Shown here: positions 1 through 5,539 of the stretch, one piece after another
Layout of the letters: the number at the start of each line of letters is the position of its first letter
How positions within the stretch are numbered: position 1 is the stretch's first letter
NCBI GenBank assembly: GCA_029077775.1
Contig: JAQNCU010000215.1
Location: 1 to 5,539, forward strand
DNA from: Acidocella sp.
Lineage (GTDB): Bacteria > Pseudomonadota > Alphaproteobacteria > Acetobacterales > Acetobacteraceae
Length of the DNA stretch: 5,539 bases
Direction: 5' to 3'
The notes under the pieces: generated by a model
Databases searched by the model: none
Told to the model about the DNA's origin: nothing
The model's input: only the letters and a program-made list of their open reading frames with translations
Position numbers and translations under genes: made by a program

Positions 1-1
1 C

Positions 2-481
2 TACCCCCTGCCTGAGGCGCAATTAGACCGTTTCCTGCTGGACATCCATATCGATTACCCGACCGCCGCCGATGAACGCGCGATGCTCATCGCCACCACC
101 GGCACCACCACCCCCCACCCAGAACCCGTCATCACCCGCGACCAACTCACCGACATCCAATATCTCGTTCGCGCCATGCCGGTCAGCGCCTCGGTGGTCG
201 ACGGCATTCTCGCTTTGGTCCGCGGTGCCCGGCCGGAAACCCCGAGCCTGCCAAACCTGCCAACACTCCTGGCCTGGGGTCCGGGCCCACGCGCCGCCCA
301 ATCGCTCATGCTCGCCGTCCGCGCACGCGCACTGCTCGATGGCCGTCTTGCCCCTAGCGTTGATGACGTCGCCGCCCTTACCGCCCCCGCCTTGCGCCAC
401 CGCATGGCGCTCTCCTTCACCGCCCGCGCCGCGGGCCACACGCTGGATGGCCTGCTCCACCAGCTCACCGGCATTCTTTGA
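2..481 (+). CDS. MoxR-family AAA+ ATPase, C-terminal part (5' end outside window)
   Basis: The frame is open from the left edge to TGA at 479-481, giving the last 159 residues of a protein that usually has about 310-340. The first residues read YPLPEAQLDRF, the segment just after the sensor-1 strand in MoxR ATPases; the Arg at 29-31 is the likely arginine finger. A helical lid follows, with WGPGPRAAQS (sensor-2 Arg at 290-292), then ARALLDGR, a DDVAAL segment and ALRHRMALSF, all typical of the MoxR C-terminus. Walker A and Walker B must lie upstream and cannot be checked. MoxR ATPases are cytosolic hexameric remodelers thought to act on vWA-domain partners; the DUF58 gene that follows, overlapping by 4 bases, is the usual partner. 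No signal peptide or membrane segment is seen in the visible part. Family assignment is firm; the specific client is unknown. Confidence 0.95.
   Translation, partial: YPLPEAQLDRFLLDIHIDYPTAADERAMLIATTGTTTPHPEPVITRDQLTDIQYLVRAMPVSASVVDGILALVRGARPETPSLPNLPTLLAWGPGPRAAQSLMLAVRARALLDGRLAPSVDDVAALTAPALRHRMALSFTARAAGHTLDGLLHQLTGIL
478..481 (+). other. TTGA stop/start overlap (MoxR to DUF58), TTG initiation
   Basis: The TTG start at 478-480 shares two bases with the TGA stop at 479-481. No good Shine-Dalgarno sequence is visible in the roughly 20 bases upstream, which read as Leu/His/Gln/Thr codons of MoxR. The layout suggests that ribosomes re-initiate after finishing MoxR, and the weak start codon could keep DUF58 levels below MoxR. 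The coupling is inferred from the overlap. Confidence 0.7.
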
Positions 482-1290
482 TCCACCCCGCCACCCAGGC
501 GGCTGAAACACTTGCCGCGGGCTTGCCAGATCTCGTCCTGGCCGCCGAACGCCTTGCTTTCGCCGTCAGCCCCGGCCATCACCAGCGTCGCCGCGCAGGT
601 CCCGGCACCAGCTTCTGGCAGTTTCGGGAATGGCAACATGGCGACGATTCCCGCGCCATAGATTGGCGGCGCAGCGCCCAGGGTGACAGGCTTTTCCTGC
701 GCCAGCGTGAAGCCGAGGCCCAGGCAGGCTTCGCTTTGGTGCTGGAGGACACACCAACCCTTGATTATTCCAGCCACCCCGCCCACCCCACAAAGCGCGA
801 CCGCGCCGGGCTGCTGCTCCTCGCTTTGGCCGCCTTGCTACTCCGTGCGGGGGAGCGTGTAGCGCTTGCCGGGCGCACACCTCCTCTGGCAGGCCGCAAC
901 AGCCTCGTCTTGCTCGCCGCCACCCTCGGATCACCGCAAAACACCGCCACCGACCCCCAGGCCCGGCATATTCGCTTCGGCGATTATCTTACCCCCGTCC
1001 CCGCCTTCACGGCACCGCAGGGCGGCGCGATCCTGCACATACTAGACCCCGCCGAATGCGACTTTCCCTTCACAGGCCGCGTCATCTTCACGGGCCTGTC
1101 GGGTGAGGCGCCGTTCGAGACCACCGATGCCGCCGCGCTCGCTGTTTCCTACCGTGCCCGCATCGCCGCCCAACGCCAGGCCGTCATCAACGCCGCCCGT
1201 AGCGCGGGACAAACCGCCCTGTTTCACCGCACCGATCACGCGCCCGCTTTGGCGCTGTCCGCACTCTACCAATCCTTGCGCGCGGAATGA
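478..1290 (+). CDS. DUF58 domain-containing protein (MoxR partner, degenerate vWA)
   Basis: This 270-residue protein begins at a TTG whose last two bases are shared with the TGA of the MoxR gene. No in-frame ATG or GTG lies before the conserved core; a second TTG at 523 is possible but less well coupled. The DUF58 signature is clear at residues 49-67: FREWQHGDDSRAIDWRRSA. It is followed by RLFLRQREAEAQAGFALVL and a vWA-like strand at about 85-95. The MIDAS position, normally DxSxS, reads E90-D-T92-P-T94, so the acid and hydroxyls are conservatively replaced. A hydrophobic helix at about 109-124 (LLLLALAALLL) is probably a buried vWA helix rather than a membrane span. DUF58 proteins are normally encoded next to moxR and are thought to link the ATPase to membrane vWA proteins. 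The length is slightly below the common 290-310. Exact function is not established. Confidence 0.93.
   Translation: MIHPATQAAETLAAGLPDLVLAAERLAFAVSPGHHQRRRAGPGTSFWQFREWQHGDDSRAIDWRRSAQGDRLFLRQREAEAQAGFALVLEDTPTLDYSSHPAHPTKRDRAGLLLLALAALLLRAGERVALAGRTPPLAGRNSLVLLAATLGSPQNTATDPQARHIRFGDYLTPVPAFTAPQGGAILHILDPAECDFPFTGRVIFTGLSGEAPFETTDAAALAVSYRARIAAQRQAVINAARSAGQTALFHRTDHAPALALSALYQSLRAE
1287..1290 (+). other. ATGA stop/start overlap (DUF58 to BatA/DUF4159)
   Basis: The ATG at 1287-1289 overlaps the DUF58 TGA at 1288-1290. A GGA triplet lies directly against the start codon, too close to act as a normal ribosome binding site, so translational coupling is the likely mode of initiation. The BatA-type N-terminus begins immediately at this ATG, which supports the start. 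Confidence 0.75.
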
Positions 1291-3908
1291 TCTTCACCGC
1301 CCCACTCGCTTTGGCCGCCCTGCTGGTCCTCATCCCGCTTTATTTTATCCTGCGCCTCACACCCCCGGCACCACGACGGCAAATCTTCCCACCACTCGCT
1401 TTGCTGCAAAATCTCAGCCCCGCATCACCCGCCGCGCATCGTCTGCCGCTCTGGCTGCTGCTCCTGCGCCTTGCCGCCACCGCCATCCTTGTGGTCGGCT
1501 TCGCGGGCCCCATCCTGCACCCGCCACCCGCACTGCCCGGTCGCGGGCCCATCCTGCTGGTCATCGATAATGGCTGGGAAGCCGCCGCCGACTGGCCAGA
1601 CCGCATGGCCGCCGCGCAAAGCCTCGTCACCGCCGCCGCCATTCAGCATCGCCGCATCGCCATCCTCGCCACCGCCAATACCAGCCCCGACAATCCGCCA
1701 TTCATCATCGGCCCCGCCAGCGCCGCCATCGCCGCCCACACCCTCCTGGCGCTGCAACCTGAGCCCTGGCCGACCAACCCGCGCGGGGCCTTGGCGGCAC
1801 TCGCCAACGCCTATGAGGCTACCCGTATCTACATCGCTGACCCCCTCCAGAACGGCCGGGAAACGCCCGCCTTTCTCGCCGCACTCCACCCCACGCGCAT
1901 CCTGAGTCCCGCCACCGCGCCACCACGCCTCGCGCCTGTCGCCGTCACCGCCTCCGGTGGCCTCGCGCTGCGAACCCTGTCAAACCAGGCTGGTGCTGGC
2001 TGGCGCGCCAGTGCTGCCAACGGTGCCACCCTGGCGCGCGGCACCTTTGATAAATCCGGCAAGGCCACCCTCGCTTTGCCACCGCAACTCATGCGCCAGA
2101 TCACCCGCATCACGCTTGATGGCCCACCCAGCGCGGGCGGCATCATTCTGTTGGATCACACCAACCTGCCCCATCTACTCGGGCTGGACAGCGCCGCCAG
2201 CGCCGCCGACACCCCCTTCCTCGGCGCGCTTTATTTTCTCCGCCGCGCGCTTCCCCTGGGCACCACGATCATCTCCGGCACGCTCGACTCACTCATCGCC
2301 CAATCCCCGGACCTTATCTGCCTCGCCGACACCCCGCTCACCCCGCCGGAGCTCACCGCCGCGCGCGGCTACATCGCGTCAGGCGGCATCATCTTACGCT
2401 TCGCGGGTCCGCTCACCGCCGACCAACCCGACGCCCTCAACGCCGATCCCCTGGTTCGCGGGGACCGTCATCTCGGCGGCTCCTTAACCTGGGCGAGCCC
2501 GGCAAGCCTCGCCCCGTTTCCGCCATCCTCACCCTTCGCCGGGCTCCCCGCCGACCCCAACATCACCATAACCCGGCAAATCCTGGCCGACCCCACCAGG
2601 CTCGACCCCGCCACCATCTGGGCAACCCTGTCAGACGGCACACCGCTCATCCTCGGGTCACGGCAAGGTCAGGGGCTTGTCATCAACATCCTCACCGCGG
2701 CCAACACATCCTGGTCGTCCCTTCCCCTGTCGGGGCTGTTCCCGCAGTTGCTCGTCCGCATCCTGGGGCTCAGCCACGGCATCCCGTCCAGCCTGCCCAC
2801 AACCCTGCCACTGCAAAACATGTTGACCGCTTTCGGTACGCTGACGGCCCCCAGCCAACCCGCACAGCTCAACACAAGCAAACTTGCCGATACACTCATC
2901 TCGCCCGCCCAGCCCCCGGGCATTTATGGCACACAAGGCGACGAGATCGCCCTCAACCTCGTCGGTCACATCCCGCCGCCCCACGCCGCCACCTATCTGA
3001 ACGCCACGTCGCTCATCGGCGGGCCGCCACCAAACCAGTTCGGCACCACTTTGATCGCCATCGCCCTCAGCCTCCTGGCGCTGGACCTCGCCTTGTCGCT
3101 CCGGTTGCGCGGCATCCGCCTGCTTCGCCAGCCAGCAGGCCTGCTGCTGATGGTGGCCCTCAGCCTGCCCCTCATTGCCCGGGCCCAGCCACAGCCATCC
3201 GCCTTGCATCCCACCCTCGGCTACATCGCCACCGGTGATCCCACCACCGACCGTATCGCCGCCGACGGCATGGCCTACCTATCCGCCACCATCGCCAGCC
3301 ACACCTCCATTACGCTTGGCCCACCCATCGCCCTCAACCCCGCCACCGACGATCTCGCCTTCTACCCCCTGATCTACTGGCTGCTCCCACCAGACCTCGC
3401 GCCATTGCCCGCCGCCGCCTGCACCGCACTCAACCAATACATGCAAAATGGCGGCCTGCTGGTGATCGACCAGCAAGGCGGCGGCCCAGATGCCCCAGGC
3501 TCCGGCGCCGGCCTCCTGCCGGGCGCGGCGCTCGCCTTGCAGAACGCAACCGCCTGCCTCGCCATCCCGCCCCTGGAACCCTTGGCGCCGACCAACGTCC
3601 TCGCCCATTGCTTCTACATCGTCCCCGGCTTTCCCGGCCGCTTCACCGGCGCGCCCATCCTCATCGCCATCACCCCGGCGCGCGATGCCGATCATGTCAC
3701 ACCGATCATCCTGTCCCAGAATGACTGGGCCGGGGCCTGGGCGCGCGATGCCGATGGCATCCCCGAGCAAACCCCCCTGCCCGGTGGCGATGCGCAGCGC
3801 GTCATCGCCGACCGCTTCGGCATCAATCTCGTGGTTTATGCGCTGACCGGCAGTTACAAGGCCGACCAGGTCTTCGCCCCCGGCGTATTGGACAGACTGG
3901 GTCAATGA
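1287..3908 (+). CDS. BatA_N / DUF4159 domain-containing membrane protein
   Basis: The ATG at 1287 overlaps the DUF58 stop as ATGA; the product is 873 residues. The N-terminus is BatA-like: membrane helices at about 6-24 and 54-73, separated by an Arg-containing loop. A vWA-like strand follows (ILLVIDNGWE, 89-98), whose MIDAS position is degenerate (D94-N-G96-W-E98). Residues about 311-493 resemble the amidotransferase-like (Rossmann) domain of this family, with no GxCxG nucleophile elbow. A third helix lies at about 585-605. After an Arg-rich loop (RLRGIRLLR) comes a signal-like segment at 619-633 ending ARA-Q. The rest, about 637-873, is DUF4159: FYPLIYWLLPPD from 692, NGGLLVIDQQGG, PPLEPL, FPGRFTG, and the hallmark YALTGSYKADQV (851-862) with terminal LDRLGQ. 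Helix positions predict that both large parts are periplasmic. Biochemical role unknown; family assignment firm. Confidence 0.95.
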   Translation: MIFTAPLALAALLVLIPLYFILRLTPPAPRRQIFPPLALLQNLSPASPAAHRLPLWLLLLRLAATAILVVGFAGPILHPPPALPGRGPILLVIDNGWEAAADWPDRMAAAQSLVTAAAIQHRRIAILATANTSPDNPPFIIGPASAAIAAHTLLALQPEPWPTNPRGALAALANAYEATRIYIADPLQNGRETPAFLAALHPTRILSPATAPPRLAPVAVTASGGLALRTLSNQAGAGWRASAANGATLARGTFDKSGKATLALPPQLMRQITRITLDGPPSAGGIILLDHTNLPHLLGLDSAASAADTPFLGALYFLRRALPLGTTIISGTLDSLIAQSPDLICLADTPLTPPELTAARGYIASGGIILRFAGPLTADQPDALNADPLVRGDRHLGGSLTWASPASLAPFPPSSPFAGLPADPNITITRQILADPTRLDPATIWATLSDGTPLILGSRQGQGLVINILTAANTSWSSLPLSGLFPQLLVRILGLSHGIPSSLPTTLPLQNMLTAFGTLTAPSQPAQLNTSKLADTLISPAQPPGIYGTQGDEIALNLVGHIPPPHAATYLNATSLIGGPPPNQFGTTLIAIALSLLALDLALSLRLRGIRLLRQPAGLLLMVALSLPLIARAQPQPSALHPTLGYIATGDPTTDRIAADGMAYLSATIASHTSITLGPPIALNPATDDLAFYPLIYWLLPPDLAPLPAAACTALNQYMQNGGLLVIDQQGGGPDAPGSGAGLLPGAALALQNATACLAIPPLEPLAPTNVLAHCFYIVPGFPGRFTGAPILIAITPARDADHVTPIILSQNDWAGAWARDADGIPEQTPLPGGDAQRVIADRFGINLVVYALTGSYKADQVFAPGVLDRLGQ
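3905..3908 (+). other. ATGA stop/start overlap (DUF4159 to vWA/GATase-like)
   Basis: The ATG at 3905-3907 overlaps the TGA at 3906-3908 right after the DUF4159 terminal residues LDRLGQ. Only a weak purine-rich stretch (GGACAGACTGGG) lies upstream. The first membrane helix of the next protein starts about ten residues in, which supports this start. Coupled translation would keep the two membrane proteins near a fixed ratio; that is inference. Confidence 0.75.
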
Positions 3909-5539
3909 CCGCCATACACTTTGCCCCCGCCATCGCCTGGCCCTGGCTCGCGGCACTTGCAGGGTTCTGCGCACTCGTCACAATCCCGGCGCTGATCGCC
4001 CGCAGCCGCGGCGCGCTGCTCCGGCTTTTGGGCTTCACCATCCTCATCGCCGCACTCGCCGCCCCGCAATGGCAGCGCGATACCACCACCAAACTGCCCG
4101 ATATCGCCCTGGTGCTGGTCGATCACTCCCAATCCATGCAAATCGGCAACCGCGAAACCCTGGCCGCCCGCGCTTTGGCTGCCTTACGCGCCAGCGCGGG
4201 CACCACCCGGCTCATCACCGCCGACATCCCGCCCCAGGAGTCCGGCGGCACCGCCATTACCCCCACGCTCAATGCCGCCCTCACCGGCATCCAGCCGGAT
4301 CAGCTCGCCGCCACCATCGTCATCACCGACGGCCAGATCGCGGACACGGGCAGCCTGCCCGCAAATGCCAATGTCACAGTCCTGCTCACCGCTCCCGCCG
4401 CCCAGACCGACCGTGAACTTCGCCTGATCAACGCCCCCGCCTATGGCATCGTCGGCCAGCCCCAAACCCTCAGCCTCATGATCCTCGATCACGGCGCGAA
4501 TGATGCAGGCAGCACGGCCCGCCTTCGCATCACCGAGGACGGCACGCCAATCGCCACGCAACCCGCCATCATCGGCCAGACCACGACGATCTCCCTGCCC
4601 GTCCCCCATGCGGGCCCCTGCCTCATCACAGCATCGGTTGATAGACTCCCGGGCGAGGTCAGCCAGCTTAACAACCAGGCCAGCTTCACCCTCATCGGCA
4701 TCCGCCGCCGCCTGAACATCCTGCTGGTCTCCGGCGCGCCCGACATGGGGGAGCGCGCATGGCGGCGGCTGTTAAAATCAGACCCGGCGGTGCGGCTTAT
4801 CCATTTCACCATCCTGCGCACACCCGGCGAGTCGCTCGACGCTGCCCCCCAGGATGTCGCCCTCGTGCCTTTCCCGACACAGCAATTATTCCAAACCGAC
4901 ATCGATAAATTCGACCTCATCATCCTCGACGGCTTCAGCAGCACCGGGCTCCTGCCCGCCGCATACCTCGCGAACATCGCCGCCTACGTCACCAAAGGCG
5001 GCGCGTTGCTGGCTGAATTCGGCCCGGAATTTTCCGGGCCCGACAGCCTCGCGAACACAGCACTCAGCACCATCCTGCCCGCAACCCCAGATGCCAGAGG
5101 CACCATCATTGGCCCATTTACCCCCACCATCACGGCGCTTGGCAGCCGCCACCCCATCACCGCACCCTTCGCGAACACACCCCTTCCACCCTGGGACCAG
5201 ATGCAGGCCGCCGACCAAAATACTGGCAACACGCTGATGACCGGCCCGGACGGCCTGCCGCTGCTCATCACCGCCACAGCCGGAAAGGGCCGGGTGGCGA
5301 TGCTGTTATCCGACCAATTCTGGCTCTGGACCAAAGGCGGCGCCCATGCCGGGCCCGCGTTGCCCTTGCTGCGGCGGCTGGTCCATTGGCTGCTGCGTGA
5401 ACCAGCGTTGGCGGCTGAGTCGCTCCACGTCGATATCTCGGGCGGCACAATGCACATCGCGCGTCAGACGCTCTCAGCCACCAACCCCGGCACTGCCGTC
5501 ATCACGGCTCCTGATGGCACCACCACCACGGCCACGCTC
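3905..5539 (+). CDS. Membrane-anchored vWA / glutamine amidotransferase-like protein, 3' end outside window
   Basis: The ATG at 3905 overlaps the previous stop as ATGA. The frame is open to the right edge, giving 545 residues; relatives as I remember them are around 680-700, so the C-terminus is missing. Two hydrophobic helices (about 10-32 and 38-53) flank a short Arg-rich loop. A compact vWA domain follows with a complete-looking MIDAS: D73-H-S75-Q-S77-M, T116/T119 in GGTAITPTL, and ITDG with D142. A beta-rich, Ig/CARDB-like stretch spans about 165-265, ending SQLNNQASFTL. The amidotransferase-like domain begins at about 270 (LNILLVSGAPDMGERAW, LLKSDPAVRLIHFTILR), continues with FDLIILDGF, YVTKGGALLAEFGPEFSGP (361-379) and GKGRVAMLLSDQFWLW. 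No Cys stands at the expected nucleophile, so it is probably not a glutaminase. This family closes alphaproteobacterial MoxR/DUF58/DUF4159 operons. Function unknown. Confidence 0.92.
   Translation, partial: MTAIHFAPAIAWPWLAALAGFCALVTIPALIARSRGALLRLLGFTILIAALAAPQWQRDTTTKLPDIALVLVDHSQSMQIGNRETLAARALAALRASAGTTRLITADIPPQESGGTAITPTLNAALTGIQPDQLAATIVITDGQIADTGSLPANANVTVLLTAPAAQTDRELRLINAPAYGIVGQPQTLSLMILDHGANDAGSTARLRITEDGTPIATQPAIIGQTTTISLPVPHAGPCLITASVDRLPGEVSQLNNQASFTLIGIRRRLNILLVSGAPDMGERAWRRLLKSDPAVRLIHFTILRTPGESLDAAPQDVALVPFPTQQLFQTDIDKFDLIILDGFSSTGLLPAAYLANIAAYVTKGGALLAEFGPEFSGPDSLANTALSTILPATPDARGTIIGPFTPTITALGSRHPITAPFANTPLPPWDQMQAADQNTGNTLMTGPDGLPLLITATAGKGRVAMLLSDQFWLWTKGGAHAGPALPLLRRLVHWLLREPALAAESLHVDISGGTMHIARQTLSATNPGTAVITAPDGTTTTATL
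5021..5040 (+). repeat. Perfect intragenic inverted repeat, 9-base arms, 2-base spacer
   Basis: GGCCCGGAA at 5021-5029 is the exact reverse complement of TTCCGGGCC at 5032-5040, with TT between. As RNA it would most likely fold as an 8-pair stem with a 4-base loop. It lies inside the amidotransferase-like domain and encodes the conserved-looking GPEFSGP. No U-run follows, so it is not a standard intrinsic terminator. It may simply be a product of GC-rich codons. Confidence 0.8.

Noticed and set aside
55..786. Long open frame on the minus strand (243 codons) opposite the MoxR and DUF58 genes
   Set aside because: It lies antisense to two well-recognised genes. C-ending codons read as Gnn on the other strand, which suppresses stop codons. 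Its translation is low-complexity (Gly/Ala/Arg/Ser) with no recognisable domain.
1336..1346. T-rich run in CGCTTTATTTT considered as a terminator or promoter element (a similar run at 2227)
   Set aside because: No stem precedes it, and it encodes LYF in a membrane helix and in a domain strand. It is inside coding sequence with no sign of transcription start or stop.
1500..1558. Short imperfect direct repeat (TCGCGGGCCC followed by ATCCTGC) at about 1501 and 1541
   Set aside because: Both copies encode GPIL-type turns in adjacent strand and helix segments. The match is short and expected in DNA this biased; there is no sign of a mobile or regulatory repeat.
1471..1905. Plus-strand alternate-frame open reading frames rich in Pro and Ser
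   Set aside because: They are out-of-frame readings of C-rich DNA inside the DUF4159 gene, with low-complexity Pro/Ser/Ala translations and no domain.
2191..2209. Tandem AGCGCCGCC units encoding Ser-Ala-Ala
   Set aside because: There are only two units, in an Ala-rich linker. This is common in GC-rich genomes and not a supported repeat array.
2658..3209. Minus-strand open frame of 183 codons
   Set aside because: It is antisense to the middle of the BatA/DUF4159 gene, with a Gln/Gly/Glu-rich translation and no motif. It is a composition artefact.
3279..3974. Long open frame on the minus strand (231 codons) opposite the DUF4159 domain
   Set aside because: It covers a clearly conserved sense domain and has a Gly/Asp/Glu/Val-rich translation typical of the shadow of a C-rich coding strand.

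Overview
The window is a fully coding, one-strand stretch of a GC-rich bacterial chromosome. It carries four consecutive plus-strand genes, joined by 4-base overlaps and with no intergenic DNA. The order is a MoxR-family AAA+ ATPase (C-terminal half only, entering from the left edge), a DUF58 protein, a large BatA-type/DUF4159 membrane protein, and a membrane-anchored vWA/glutamine-amidotransferase-like protein that runs off the right edge. This order is the one I know from many Alphaproteobacteria. The strong preference for C-ending codons and the Ala/Pro/Thr-rich proteins suggest a Rhodospirillales/Acetobacteraceae-like host. That placement is inferred from composition and synteny only.

Layout: 2-481 holds the end of the MoxR ATPase (arginine-finger and sensor-2 region, then the C-terminal lid). 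478-1290 holds the DUF58 protein, which starts at a TTG inside a TTGA overlap. 1287-3908 holds the 873-residue BatA_N + vWA-like + amidotransferase-like + DUF4159 protein. 3905-5539 holds 545 residues of the last protein: two N-terminal membrane helices, an intact vWA metal site, a beta-rich linker and an amidotransferase-like domain.

How they may work together: MoxR ATPases are generally thought to act as chaperone-like remodelers paired with vWA-domain proteins, and DUF58 proteins are their usual cytosolic partners. Arg-rich short loops in the two membrane proteins predict that their large domains lie on the periplasmic side. The locus therefore looks like a cytosolic ATPase/adaptor pair coupled to a periplasmic, membrane-anchored vWA assembly. 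The substrate and physiological role are not known to me. Bat (aerotolerance) operons of Bacteroidetes and spirochaetes are the nearest named relatives.

I see no RNA genes, mobile elements, CRISPR arrays, terminators or promoters; the operon promoter and its terminator must lie outside the window. Other points of interest are the division of vWA metal-site motifs among the proteins, a phase-locked over-represented word (CGCTTTG), a strong intragenic inverted repeat at 5021-5040, and a marked excess of C over G on the coding strand.
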